Source of the DNA: Synechococcus sp. LTW-R
GTDB lineage: Bacteria > Cyanobacteriota > Cyanobacteriia > PCC-6307 > Cyanobiaceae
Assembly: GCF_014217875.1 (NCBI RefSeq)
Contig: NZ_CP059060.1
Coordinates: 868,001 to 932,000, forward strand
Length of the DNA stretch: 64,000 nt
Direction: 5' to 3'
Part shown: positions 7,154 to 15,416 of the stretch, piece by piece
How the letters are laid out: every line of letters starts with the position of its first letter
How positions within the stretch are numbered: the stretch's first letter is position 1
Made by a program: the position numbers and the translations under genes
The notes under the pieces: model-generated
What the model saw: the letters and a program-made list of their open reading frames with translations, nothing else
Told to the model about the DNA's origin: nothing
Databases searched by the model: none

Positions 7154-8842
7154 ATGAAACTGTTCCAGAAGCTTCTTCTGGCGCCTGCAGCTCTGGGCCT
7201 TCTGGCTCCTGTCGCTGCAAACGCCGCTGACGTCAACCTCTCCGGCTTCAGTGCTTACGGCACCGAAGAGCAGGTGACTTCGATCACCCAGTTCTCCGAC
7301 GTGCAGCCCACCGACTGGGCTTATCAGGCACTGAGCAACCTGATCGAGCGCTACGGCTGCGTCGCTGGCTACCCCAACGGCACCTTCCGCGGCAACCGTG
7401 CGATGACCCGCTACGAGGCGGCCGCACTGCTGAATGCTTGCCTCGATCGGATCACTGAAGTGACCGACGAGCTCAAGCGTCTGATGAAGGAATTCGAGCG
7501 CGAGCTCGCCATCCTCAAGGGCCGCGTTGACGGCCTCGAGGCCCGCGTGGGCGAACTGGAAGCAACCCAGTTCTCCACCACCACCAAGCTCGAAGGCGAC
7601 TACTACTGGGCCCTGGGCGGCGTCACCGCCACCGGCGGCAAGAGCAACAGCGCTGGTACCGGCAGCCGCGACTGGTACAACAAGAACTACGGCGCCCTGC
7701 ACATGGTGTACGACGCTCGCTTGAACCTCAAGACGAGCTTCACCGGCAAGGACCTGCTCTACACCCGCCTGCGCGCTGGCAACTTCGACAACAGCCCCTT
7801 CGACGGCAAAGGCTTCAAGCTGACCAAGTTTGACAAGGCCGAAGCCACCGATAACGCCATCAAGGTCAGCCGCCTCTACTACCGCTTCCCCGTCGGTAAA
7901 GAGTTCAAGTTCGCTGTTGGCCCCGTTGCTCGTAACACCGAGTTCCTGGGCACCAAGCCCTTCTATTACAAGGGTTGGTCCGGTCTGGACTTCTTCCAGC
8001 TCTTCGGTGCTCCTGGCACCTACAACAAAGCCACCGGCTCCCTGGTTGGCGCGATCTGGAAGCAGAAAGTGAAGAAGGGCCAGCCCTACTTCACCGTTTC
8101 CAGCAGCTATGTCACCTCAGAAGGCAACGACGGTGACAAAGGCATCATGACGGCCAAGAGTGAGGCCTCGACCCTGACTCAGCTGGCCTACAACGCCAAT
8201 CAGTGGAAGGCCAGCTTCGGCTGGAACTACACCCAGTGCGGTGACGACACCACCCGTGAGGGCACGGAAGCCACCATGGTTGACATCCCTTGCAATGGCA
8301 TCGATGGAAACATCGTTGATGCCAAAACCAAGGGCAACCGCAACGGCTTCGCCGCGACTCTTGCCTGGCGTCCGAAGAACACCGGCCTGATCCCCTCGAT
8401 CAGCACCGGCTGGGGTTACAACGCTTACTCCTACAGCACCCCTTACACCGGCAGCAAGCCTGCTCAAACAGGTGCTGCTCTGAAGAGCAGCGGTAAGCCC
8501 AACGTCGCTGGCAACCTGAATGTCATGAACATTCAGTCCACCCAGTCCTGGACTGTGGGTCTGCAGTGGGATGACGCCTTCGCCAAGGGCAACACTGGTG
8601 GCTTTGCTATCGGTCAGCCCACCTTCGTGACCAGCACCCGCAACGGCACCACCCCGTTCGATGCTGGCTACGTGATGGAAGGCTTCTACAAGTTCCAGGT
8701 CAGCGACAACATCGCTGTGACCCCGGTGCTCTTCTACATGAGCAACCCCAGCTCTGCTGGTGCCGGCTACGCCCAGACCTCCGACCAAGGCTCCAACCTC
8801 GGCGTCTTCGGTGGCGCTCTGACCACCCGCATCAAGTTCTGA
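7154..8842 (+). CDS. som: SLH-domain outer-membrane porin (Som/iron-uptake porin type)
   Basis: A 562-residue outer-membrane protein. The signal peptide MKLFQKLLLAPAALGLLAP ends near ANA-AD. Then comes an SLH domain (about 45-110, with FSDVQPTDWAYQALSNLI and TRYEAAALLNACLD) that binds peptidoglycan-linked polymer, a short coiled coil (about 115-150) and a C-terminal OprB-like beta-barrel ending in phenylalanine. The ATG at 7154 was preferred over the earlier in-frame start because a GTGAGG ribosome site and a proper signal peptide follow. The gene stands alone, with a Pho-box region upstream and a strong terminator downstream. Together with phoBR 350 bases on, this suggests a phosphate-stress porin. 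Fine specificity is inferred. Confidence 0.93.
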   Translation: MKLFQKLLLAPAALGLLAPVAANAADVNLSGFSAYGTEEQVTSITQFSDVQPTDWAYQALSNLIERYGCVAGYPNGTFRGNRAMTRYEAAALLNACLDRITEVTDELKRLMKEFERELAILKGRVDGLEARVGELEATQFSTTTKLEGDYYWALGGVTATGGKSNSAGTGSRDWYNKNYGALHMVYDARLNLKTSFTGKDLLYTRLRAGNFDNSPFDGKGFKLTKFDKAEATDNAIKVSRLYYRFPVGKEFKFAVGPVARNTEFLGTKPFYYKGWSGLDFFQLFGAPGTYNKATGSLVGAIWKQKVKKGQPYFTVSSSYVTSEGNDGDKGIMTAKSEASTLTQLAYNANQWKASFGWNYTQCGDDTTREGTEATMVDIPCNGIDGNIVDAKTKGNRNGFAATLAWRPKNTGLIPSISTGWGYNAYSYSTPYTGSKPAQTGAALKSSGKPNVAGNLNVMNIQSTQSWTVGLQWDDAFAKGNTGGFAIGQPTFVTSTRNGTTPFDAGYVMEGFYKFQVSDNIAVTPVLFYMSNPSSAGAGYAQTSDQGSNLGVFGGALTTRIKF

Positions 8843-8887
8843 TTCTCAGAACCACTCCTCACGCACAACTCACACACCAAACCCATC

Positions 8888-8917
8888 AGCCTCCTGCTTC
8901 GGCAGGGGGCTTTTTTC
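8888..8917 (+). terminator. Intrinsic terminator of the porin gene
   Basis: The stem AGCCTCCTGC / GCAGGGGGCT encloses a TTCG tetraloop and is followed by a run of six T. It lies 45 bases past the porin stop codon. Confidence 0.9.
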
Positions 8918-8981
8918 TGCGCTTACCAATCGCCACGCGAGGGGCGCCGCTTTAGTGTGGGATTCAGGACAAAGCAACGGC

Positions 8982-9164
8982 ATGGGGCCCGACAGCATCA
9001 GCCAACAGCCAAGCCAGGACGCCAAGCAACGCTCGGCCTCCAGCACCAGCCTCAAATGGGGAAGCGATGGCGAGCTCTCCCCTGTAGATCTGCAGAAGGT
9101 CCTCGAGCGGCTGACCAATCCCGATCTCATCCAGTGCGAACTGGATGAAGACAAAAAGGCCTGA
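8982..9164 (+). CDS. Small hypothetical protein upstream of phoB (60 aa)
   Basis: A 60-residue acidic protein from ATG 8982 (MGPDSISQQPSQDAKQRSA), ending LIQCELDEDKKA; an in-frame GTG at 8955 would add nine residues. The second half (VDLQKVLERLTNPDLIQC) looks like a short amphipathic helix pair. It lies 52 bases before phoB on the same strand. Not recognised; it may be the first gene of a phoBR transcript, or end at the inverted repeat 9175-9200. Confidence 0.5.
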   Translation: MGPDSISQQPSQDAKQRSASSTSLKWGSDGELSPVDLQKVLERLTNPDLIQCELDEDKKA

Positions 9165-9174
9165 GCACAGCCCT

Positions 9175-9200
9175 GTTGTGTCCTGCGCGACAGGCACAAC
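9175..9200. promoter_or_regulatory. Inverted repeat just upstream of phoB
   Basis: GTTGTG-T-CCTG, spacer CGCGA, CAGG-CACAAC: near-perfect arms with one extra T. It sits 17 bases before the phoB ATG and is not followed by a T-run, so an operator or leader hairpin is more likely than a terminator. Confidence 0.45.
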
Positions 9201-9216
9201 TCGACAAAATGCAGGG

Positions 9217-9921
9217 ATGATCAACGTCACCGCTGCCACCAACACAGCGCGCCTGTTGGTGGTCGAAGACGACGACACCATCCGTGAGACGGTCTGCGAG
9301 GCGCTGGAGCTCGAAGGCTTTAGCGTCACTCCGGCGACCAACGGCCAGAGCGCCTGGGATCGCCTGAAGAAAGAACCGTTTGAGCTGATCGTTCTCGATG
9401 TGATGCTCCCGGGCATCAACGGCCTTGATCTCTGCCGCAAATTGATCGAACTGCCGCAGCGGCCCCTCGTGCTGATGGTCAGCGCCCGGGACACCGAAAC
9501 CGATCGCGTGCTCGGGCTCGAGCTGGGGGCCGATGACTACCTAGTCAAACCCTTCGGCATCCGGGAACTGGTGGCCCGCTGCCGCGCCCTGCTCCGGCGC
9601 CATCAACCGAGTGAGCAACAGGCGAGCGAACTGAAGACGGAGAACCTGAGCCTGTTCCCGGCGGAATGCCGCGTCTGCCTGGACGGGCTCGAGCTCAAGC
9701 TCTCCCCCAAGGAGTTCAAGTTGCTCGAGCTCTTCATGCAGCACCCCAAACGGGTCTGGAGCCGCGAGCAATTGATTGAGCAGGTCTGGGGGTTCGACTA
9801 CATCGGTGACAACAAAACCGTGGACGTCCACATCCGCTGGTTGCGCGAAAAGATCGAAGAGGACCCCTCCAAACCCACGAAGCTGGTGACGGTGCGGGGC
9901 TTTGGCTATCGCTTCGGATAG
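9217..9921 (+). CDS. phoB: Phosphate response regulator PhoB (OmpR family)
   Basis: A 234-residue response regulator. The receiver domain (1-125) has acidic residues EDDD near 17-20, the phospho-acceptor aspartate near 61 (LIVLDVMLPG) and the conserved lysine in DDYLVKPFG. The C-terminal winged helix (about 140-234) is of OmpR/PhoB type (LSPKEFKLLELF, VDVHIRWLREKIE, GFGYRFG). ATG 9217 follows CAGGG. It is followed after 3 bases by the histidine kinase phoR, and then by the convergent ptrA; this order is the known phosphate-control locus of picocyanobacteria, which supports PhoB over other OmpR members. It should bind the 11-base-spaced Pho boxes found through this island. Confidence 0.9.
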   Translation: MINVTAATNTARLLVVEDDDTIRETVCEALELEGFSVTPATNGQSAWDRLKKEPFELIVLDVMLPGINGLDLCRKLIELPQRPLVLMVSARDTETDRVLGLELGADDYLVKPFGIRELVARCRALLRRHQPSEQQASELKTENLSLFPAECRVCLDGLELKLSPKEFKLLELFMQHPKRVWSREQLIEQVWGFDYIGDNKTVDVHIRWLREKIEEDPSKPTKLVTVRGFGYRFG

Positions 9922-9924
9922 GCG

Positions 9925-11064
9925 ATGAGTGCGGAAACAGCCCTGCAGCTGGCGCTCGGCTTTGGCCTCGGCGCCCTCAGCGTTGGACTCTGGCGGGGCG
10001 TGACGCGCAAGCGCGTGTCCGTGCCGACGCAGCTGCGTCGCCGGCAACCGATCCCTGACCTTCAGTTGCGCGAATGGATCAGCGCCGCGCCCCAGGGCTG
10101 GCTGGTCCTCGATGGCGCGAACCGGATCGAGATCATGAATGAGCGGGCTGAATCACTCCTGGTTCGCGGGGGCTCCCTGGCCCCGCAGATTCAACACCTC
10201 AATGACCTCGAGCCCAGTGCCGAGCTCCTGCACCTGCTGGAGCTGTGCCGCAACACCGGTCTGGCCCAACGCGGCGAATGGAGCATCGGCCGCAACGATC
10301 TCTCCGTCCGGGTCATGCCCGGAGAACGGAGCTGGCTGGCGCTGCAGATCGAAGGCAGCAACCCGCTCAAGCTGCAACTGCAGCAACAGGAGCAGTGGGT
10401 CAGCGATGTGGCCCATGAGCTCAAGACACCGATCACCGCACTGCGGCTGGTCAGCGAAAGCCTCTCGCTCAAGGCCGAAGGTCGCCAAGCGGTGCTCGTG
10501 GAGCGCCTGGAGAAAGAGCTCGAGCGACTGCAGAAATTGGTGGGCGACCTGTTGGATCTCTCGCGATTGGACAACGCCCTGGCCAGCCGCAGCCGGCCAC
10601 CGGCCGCCATCGACCCCAGGGACGTCATTGGTCAGGCCTGGGCGACCCTGCAGGAACTCGCGATCCCGCGGGGCATCGAACTACAGATCGAGCCCAAGCG
10701 GGACCAGGCCAGACAGGTCTGCGTTGAACCGGCTCGGTTGCACCAGGCAGTCTTCAACCTGATCGACAACGCCCTGCGCTACAGCCCCGACGGCAAGAGC
10801 ATTGACCTGAGCATCGAAGAACGGGACCGCTGGTGCCTCATCGCCGTTCGTGACCACGGACCGGGCTTCAGCGCAACCGATCTCGATCGCATGTTCGAGC
10901 GGTTTTACCGAGGGGACCCTGCCCGGGCCCGGGGCCCCAGGAATGGCAGCGGCCTTGGCCTCGCGATCGTGCGTCAGATCGCCCTCAGCCAAGGGGGCCT
11001 GGTGCGGGCCCGCAACCATCCAGGGGGAGGAGCCGTCGTGGAACTGCTCCTCCCAAGGGCCTGA
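9925..11064 (+). CDS. phoR: Phosphate sensor histidine kinase PhoR
   Basis: A 379-residue kinase. One N-terminal hydrophobic segment (about 5-25) anchors it, then a PAS-like region (about 50-150). The dimerisation box WVSDVAHELKTPITALRLV carries the phospho-histidine near 164. The ATPase domain shows the N box (NLIDNALRYSP), the G1 box (DHGPGFS) and the G2 box (GSGLGLAIV). It phosphorylates PhoB and probably senses phosphate status through the Pst transporter, as in other bacteria. Only 3 bases separate it from phoB. It ends 3 bases from the convergent ptrA stop. Confidence 0.9.
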   Translation: MSAETALQLALGFGLGALSVGLWRGVTRKRVSVPTQLRRRQPIPDLQLREWISAAPQGWLVLDGANRIEIMNERAESLLVRGGSLAPQIQHLNDLEPSAELLHLLELCRNTGLAQRGEWSIGRNDLSVRVMPGERSWLALQIEGSNPLKLQLQQQEQWVSDVAHELKTPITALRLVSESLSLKAEGRQAVLVERLEKELERLQKLVGDLLDLSRLDNALASRSRPPAAIDPRDVIGQAWATLQELAIPRGIELQIEPKRDQARQVCVEPARLHQAVFNLIDNALRYSPDGKSIDLSIEERDRWCLIAVRDHGPGFSATDLDRMFERFYRGDPARARGPRNGSGLGLAIVRQIALSQGGLVRARNHPGGGAVVELLLPRA

Positions 11065-11067
11065 GGA

Positions 11068-11697
11068 TCAGGCCGCTTCGCTGAGGGGCAGGTTGCTGAT
11101 CACCAGCTGGCGCTGACCGTTGAGCTTGAGCCAGCCCTCTTCCCGCAGCAACCCCAAGACCCGGGTCACGGTGACGCGGGTGGTGCTCAAGGCACCGGCA
11201 ATGTCCTGATGGGTCAGGCGCAGGTTGAGGCGCAGGCCCTCCTCACAGGGCTGGCCGTACTCCTCGGCGAGCAACTCGAGGAAGCCGCGCACCCGATCTT
11301 CCACCCGGCGCAGTCCGAGCAAGGCGATCAAGGCTTCGGACTGACGGGTGCGGCTGATCAAGGCCAACATCAAGGTGCTGACCAGATGCGGGGTCTGCTG
11401 GATCTCCTCCATCGGCAGGCAGAGCAGATCGCAATCGCTCAGGGTCGTGGCCTCGTAGAGGTCCAGGTTGCTGAGGGGCTCGCCGAAGGGTTCATTCGGA
11501 CCGGCAAGAGCCAGGAGAACATCTTCCCCCTGCTCGTTCATCGAGCTCAGCTTGACCATGCCGCGCGCCACCAACCAGACGTGGTTGCGCAGCATCGGCA
11601 CGCGGCTACCGGCGGTCAGGGTGACCAGATCGCGGCGCTGAAAGGTCTCTTCGAGCATTCCGCGAAGGCTCGAGGAACGGCTAGGCGTGAAAACCAT
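11068..11697 (-). CDS. ptrA: CRP/FNR-family regulator PtrA
   Basis: A 209-residue CRP-type regulator. The N-terminal cyclic-nucleotide-like beta-roll (about 15-115) is followed by the dimer helix and a C-terminal winged helix whose recognition segment reads LTHQDIAGALSTTRVTVTRVL. The usual cAMP-binding arginine/serine pair is not evident, so another signal or none may be used. Its position beside phoBR matches ptrA of marine Synechococcus, reported as a second-tier activator during phosphate stress. A Pho box (11772-11790) lies 75 bases upstream, so PhoB should activate it. Confidence 0.85.
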   Translation of the reverse strand: MVFTPSRSSSLRGMLEETFQRRDLVTLTAGSRVPMLRNHVWLVARGMVKLSSMNEQGEDVLLALAGPNEPFGEPLSNLDLYEATTLSDCDLLCLPMEEIQQTPHLVSTLMLALISRTRQSEALIALLGLRRVEDRVRGFLELLAEEYGQPCEEGLRLNLRLTHQDIAGALSTTRVTVTRVLGLLREEGWLKLNGQRQLVISNLPLSEAA

Positions 11698-11771
11698 GGA
11701 GCGGTGTGCTCAGGCGTCCAGTGAAATGTATGGAGGCCAACCGGAGGCGCCACAAAGGCTGGGTAGCCATT

Positions 11772-11790
11772 TGGTTAAGCGTCGGTTAGC
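11772..11790 (-). promoter_or_regulatory. Putative Pho box upstream of ptrA
   Basis: On the minus strand GCTAACCG and CTTAACCA lie 11 bases apart, close to the box before the GAPDH-arsJ pair (CCTAACCG, CTTAACCA). It overlaps the last codons and stop of the CHAD gene and lies 75 bases before the ptrA start. Confidence 0.7.
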
Positions 11791-12692
11791 CCCAGCAGCC
11801 GTTGATACAGGCGCAAGCGATCCCCCTTGGTGCGCCAGGCCTGGGAGAGCTCCAACCAACGCAGCCAGGCCTGATCGTGCGCGGCATCGAGGAGTTCCGT
11901 GAACCGCGGCAGCGCCTTCTTGGGATTGAGATCGAGGCTGCTACGCAGGGCTCCCCGCAACACAACCAGGTCATTGAGGTCCCCCAGACAATCCTGCAGC
12001 GCCTTGAGCTGGGCCAGCAGGGAGCCGTGGTCCACGACGGCGGCCTGATGGAAATGGGCCAGGCCGTAGCGGAGCGTTTTCAGGCGCTTGCGCAACTGAT
12101 GCAGAACGGCAGCCGACCCCGGCTCACGCGCCTCAGGAGCCGTCCAACCCGGCAGCAGAAAGAGATCGCCAATGAGCTGCCCCTGGAGCTCGGGCAGCCA
12201 ATCGCGCACCGGCTCCGCCGCTTGAGCCGTACCCGTGGGGCTCTTAATCCAGACCTGCAAGCGAGAGAGCAACTTCAGGTAGCGCTGGCTAGGGAGGGTT
12301 TCGCTGAGCTCAGCAAACGCCAGTCGACGCTCCCGCTTGAGCTGCTTGCGAAACGGTTTGATCGCCACCACTTCGGCCTCGGGCAGGAGCGGCAACCAGG
12401 ACACCTCAATCCGCTGACGCAGGACATCCAGATCGCGGGTGAGTCCAAGCCGACGGCCCAGTTTGGCGATGCGGGGGGCACTGAGCTCCTCAGGCCAGAC
12501 CCCGAGCGCCGAGAACTGAAGCCGAAGGGTTTTCAGTTGCCGCAGGTTGACCCTGAGCTGATGCAAAGGTTCTGGATCCTGATCCGCCAGAACATCGGAC
12601 TGAAGGGCGACGATCCGCCTGAGGTTGTCGTGCATGGCCCCCTGCACGTAGGCCAAGCAGGTGACATCATTCGCAGGTCTGAATTTCACCAC
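11775..12692 (-). CDS. CHAD domain protein
   Basis: A 305-residue all-helical protein with GTG start. It shows the CHAD pattern: repeated histidine- and arginine-bearing helices such as PEPLHQLRVNLRQLKTLR near the N-terminus and AAVLHQLRKRLKTLRYGL in the second half. CHAD proteins bind inorganic polyphosphate through their conserved histidines and basic face and are found on polyphosphate granules. The gene sits between ptrA and polyphosphate kinase, which supports that role. A TTAA pair at 11-base spacing (12744, 12755) lies upstream and may be a weak Pho box. No catalytic activity is expected. Confidence 0.88.
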   Translation of the reverse strand: MVKFRPANDVTCLAYVQGAMHDNLRRIVALQSDVLADQDPEPLHQLRVNLRQLKTLRLQFSALGVWPEELSAPRIAKLGRRLGLTRDLDVLRQRIEVSWLPLLPEAEVVAIKPFRKQLKRERRLAFAELSETLPSQRYLKLLSRLQVWIKSPTGTAQAAEPVRDWLPELQGQLIGDLFLLPGWTAPEAREPGSAAVLHQLRKRLKTLRYGLAHFHQAAVVDHGSLLAQLKALQDCLGDLNDLVVLRGALRSSLDLNPKKALPRFTELLDAAHDQAWLRWLELSQAWRTKGDRLRLYQRLLGLTDA

Positions 12693-12740
12693 GGCCTGAG
12701 CAGCGGCATGCTCCAGAGCTAACGCCGCTGACGGGCCGAT

Positions 12741-12760
12741 GGATTAACGGCGAATTAATG
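12741..12760. promoter_or_regulatory. Weak Pho-box-like repeat upstream of CHAD gene
   Basis: Minus-strand 8-mers ATTAATTC and GTTAATCC lie 11 bases apart, about 50 bases before the CHAD start. The TTAA cores fit the Pho-box spacing but the flanks fit less well than the other boxes in this window. Confidence 0.4.
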
Positions 12761-12768
12761 CCAAGCGA

Positions 12769-12951
12769 TCAAAAAAAGAGGCGCGCGGGTGTTGATCCAC
12801 GCTCCAGGAGTTGCTCGCGCCAGCGGACGTCGCAATCCTGCGGGTCTGCAGCGCCAGGGACTGATTGCTCAGACGCGTCCACGCGAAGCGGTTCAGAGAC
12901 GCCAGGGACGTGCGACTGAGAGCCGGGGGAATGGTCTTTGGAATGGCTCAC
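12769..12951 (-). CDS. Doubtful small ORF (60 aa)
   Basis: A 60-codon frame starting MSHSKDHSPGSQSHVPGV and ending in two phenylalanines. The C-terminal half (VRWREQLLERG) looks like a short helix found in small cyanobacterial proteins; the first half is low complexity. It lies between CHAD and ppk in a 327-base stretch that is otherwise free of genes. No family is recognised. Confidence 0.35.
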   Translation of the reverse strand: MSHSKDHSPGSQSHVPGVSEPLRVDASEQSVPGAADPQDCDVRWREQLLERGSTPARLFF

Positions 12952-13019
12952 GGATGTGATCCAAAACCCAGTTCTAACGTCGCAAGAACGCGCCGTCCGT
13001 TAACAGCCAAGAAGAAAGA

Positions 13020-13268
13020 TTAAAGAGCGCGTAACACTGGCGCGGAATCTGGTGATGACGAGGCAGCCACACGCTGAATCTGAGTCACCGCGACAAGGCA
13101 AAGACCCTGAATCAAGAGGCAGGAGAGTGAAGACCGGAGCCAGCTCACGCCCATCCAAAAGCAAGTGCTGTATTGCAACAGAAGAGTCACTCGCGCAGCC
13201 GTGATCAGGGCTACAGACAAGAGAATGGTGAGCCACAAAGCAAGGCCAGGGCGCCTTAACCGGTCCAT
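13020..13268 (-). CDS. Possible small membrane protein (82 aa)
   Basis: An 82-residue frame divergent from ppk. It carries two hydrophobic stretches (LALWLTILLSVALITAA and SLSCLLIQGLCLVAV), suggesting a two-helix membrane protein. Its ATG at 13268 lies inside the putative Pho box 13255-13273, which weakens the case for it being a gene, or would make the start site lie downstream. No family is recognised. Confidence 0.35.
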   Translation of the reverse strand: MDRLRRPGLALWLTILLSVALITAARVTLLLQYSTCFWMGVSWLRSSLSCLLIQGLCLVAVTQIQRVAASSSPDSAPVLRAL

Positions 13269-13273
13269 AACCT
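13255..13273 (+). promoter_or_regulatory. Putative Pho box upstream of ppk
   Basis: CTTAACCG (13255) and CATAACCT (13266) lie 11 bases apart on the coding strand, 35 bases before the ppk start codon. Confidence 0.6.
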
Positions 13274-13284
13274 TGGCCGGTTAA

Positions 13285-13308
13285 AGGAGTGCTGGGCATC
13301 CAGCACGA
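13285..13308 (+). promoter_or_regulatory. Hairpin between ribosome site and ppk start
   Basis: The Shine-Dalgarno AGGAG (13285-13289) is 18 bases from the ATG at 13308, too far for normal initiation. The gap is filled by a perfect 7-bp hairpin, GTGCTGG-gcat-CCAGCAC (13289-13306). Folding would bring the two signals close. Confidence 0.6.
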
Positions 13309-15416
13309 TGGACGGAGACGCGGTAAAAGCGAAGCGGTATATCAATCGTGAGTTGAGCTGGATTGCCTTCAATCAACGGGTTCTTAGTCTTGCCTTGCAG
13401 AGCAAGTCACCGCTGCTTGAGCAAGCCAAGTTCAGCGCAATTTTCAGCAATAATCTCGATGAGTTCTTTATGGTCAGGGTGGCCTCCCTGATCGCGCAAC
13501 TGGAATCCAATTCCAGCCGACTCAGCATTGATGGACGCTCGGCGGCTGAACAATTACAAGCGATCCACCAACAGCTAGGTCCCCTCCTCAATCAGCAGCA
13601 CCACCATCTCCAGCATCGGCTTCTGCCCCAACTGGAGCAGCGAGGCATTGGCATCCTGGACTACCCACAACTGTCCAGACGTCAAAAGGATTGGCTGACG
13701 AGTTATTTCCAGGCCCAGATTCAGCCGGTCCTTACGGCGACACGACTGAATACACCAGGAAAACCATTTCCCTTCATCAGCAGCCTGAGCCTCAACCTCG
13801 CCGTTGAGATTCAAGGTTCGGACCTAGGCGGGAACGAACTGATTCGCCTGAAGCTTCCCACAAAGAACATTCCGCGCTGGATCACCCTTCCGGTGGCCTT
13901 GCACGGAGAACGCGCTGGTGCCCTTCACCTCTGCGTCCCGCTCGAGCAGGTGATCCGCCACAACCTCAGGGCCCTCCTTCCAGGACGCCGGATCAGCAGC
14001 ATCAGTCTCTTCCGGGTCACCCGTGACGCCGATCTCGCCCTCCAAGAAGAGGAGGCCGAGGATCTGATGGAGGCGATGCAAAGCAGTCTCCGGCGCAGAA
14101 AAGCCGGTGGCGACGTCGTGCGCCTGGAACTCAGCGGCGACACCCCCCGCAGGGTTCAACAGCAACTGATCGCTGGCATGGGGGTGGACAGCAATTGGGT
14201 GCAACGGGTGGACGGATTCCTCGGTCTCGAGGACCTGATGGCGCTGCAGGGCGTCCATGCACCAGACCTCAAGGACCGCCCCTTCCATGGCTCAACCCCC
14301 GCCCCCCTCAGGGACTGCCAGTCTCCAGAAGAGGGACGACACGCTCGCGAGAGCATCTTTACGGCGATTCGACGGGGTGATGTCCTCCTGCACCATCCCT
14401 TTGATCGCTTTACATCCACGGTGGAGGAATTCATCCACCAAGCCGCCTGCGACCCGGACGTTCAAGCGATCAAGATCACGCTGTATCGCGTCTCCAAGGA
14501 TTCCCCGATCATCGCCAGCCTGATCGCTGCGGCGGAACGCGGCAAACAGGTGTTGGCACTCGTCGAACTCAAGGCACGCTTCGACGAAGACAACAACATC
14601 CGCTGGGCACGGCAACTGGAGCGCTCAGGGGTGCATGTGGTGTATGGGGTGATCGGCCTCAAGACCCACACCAAAATTGCGCTGGTGATCCGACGTGAGC
14701 GTGAGAAAGGAGCGCTTCGGACCTATAGCCACGTCGGCACCGGGAACTACAACTCCAAAACAGCCGCGCTCTACACCGATCTGGGCTTGCTCTCAGCGGA
14801 TGCCGACTTGGGGCAAGACCTGATCAGCCTCTTCAACTACCTGACCGGCTTCTCCAAACAGAGTGCCTACCGGAAATTGCTCGTGGCGCCGACAACCCTC
14901 AGGGAACGGATGCTGGAGCTGATCGAGCGAGAAATCGAGCACGCCCGTGCCGGGCGCCGCTGCGGGATCAAAGCCAAGATGAATGCATTGGTGGATCAAC
15001 GCCTCATCGACAAGCTCTATGAGGCCTCAACGGCAGGGGTTCCGGTCGAGCTGATTGTGAGGGGGGCCTGCAGCTGCACCAGCGGAGTCGCTGGGCTGAG
15101 TGAGCAGATCAGGATTCGCAGTGTGGTGGGCCGCTTTCTTGAACACTCACGCGTCTTCTGGTTCGAGAACGACAACGCGCCCCAGGTCTGGCTGGGAAGC
15201 GCCGATTGGATGCCTCGCAACCTGGACCGCAGGGTGGAGGCCGTCGTACCGATTGAGCAGCCCGACCTGGTGGAACGGCTACGGGAACTACTGACGCTCT
15301 ACATCGAGGACAGCTCCGCGGGCTGGCTGCTTCAGGCCGACGGCCGCTACAGCCCACCCGGGCAGGAAAAGCCAGGTAGCAGCGCCCAGGAGCAGCTGAT
15401 GCAGAGCAAGCGATGA
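13308..15416 (+). CDS. ppk: Polyphosphate kinase PPK1
   Basis: Full-length PPK1, 702 residues. The start YINRELSWIAFNQRVL is the N-terminal family hallmark. The two HKD-like catalytic segments are present: GLKTHTKIALVIR near 450 and SHVGTGNYNSKTA near 474, where the histidine is the autophosphorylated residue, plus SADWMPRNLDRRVEA near 631. It reversibly transfers the gamma-phosphate of ATP to polyphosphate at the membrane. It overlaps chrA by 4 bases at its end. A Pho box and an unusual start-site hairpin lie upstream, so phosphate stress and translation may both control it. Confidence 0.97.
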   Translation: MDGDAVKAKRYINRELSWIAFNQRVLSLALQSKSPLLEQAKFSAIFSNNLDEFFMVRVASLIAQLESNSSRLSIDGRSAAEQLQAIHQQLGPLLNQQHHHLQHRLLPQLEQRGIGILDYPQLSRRQKDWLTSYFQAQIQPVLTATRLNTPGKPFPFISSLSLNLAVEIQGSDLGGNELIRLKLPTKNIPRWITLPVALHGERAGALHLCVPLEQVIRHNLRALLPGRRISSISLFRVTRDADLALQEEEAEDLMEAMQSSLRRRKAGGDVVRLELSGDTPRRVQQQLIAGMGVDSNWVQRVDGFLGLEDLMALQGVHAPDLKDRPFHGSTPAPLRDCQSPEEGRHARESIFTAIRRGDVLLHHPFDRFTSTVEEFIHQAACDPDVQAIKITLYRVSKDSPIIASLIAAAERGKQVLALVELKARFDEDNNIRWARQLERSGVHVVYGVIGLKTHTKIALVIRREREKGALRTYSHVGTGNYNSKTAALYTDLGLLSADADLGQDLISLFNYLTGFSKQSAYRKLLVAPTTLRERMLELIEREIEHARAGRRCGIKAKMNALVDQRLIDKLYEASTAGVPVELIVRGACSCTSGVAGLSEQIRIRSVVGRFLEHSRVFWFENDNAPQVWLGSADWMPRNLDRRVEAVVPIEQPDLVERLRELLTLYIEDSSAGWLLQADGRYSPPGQEKPGSSAQEQLMQSKR

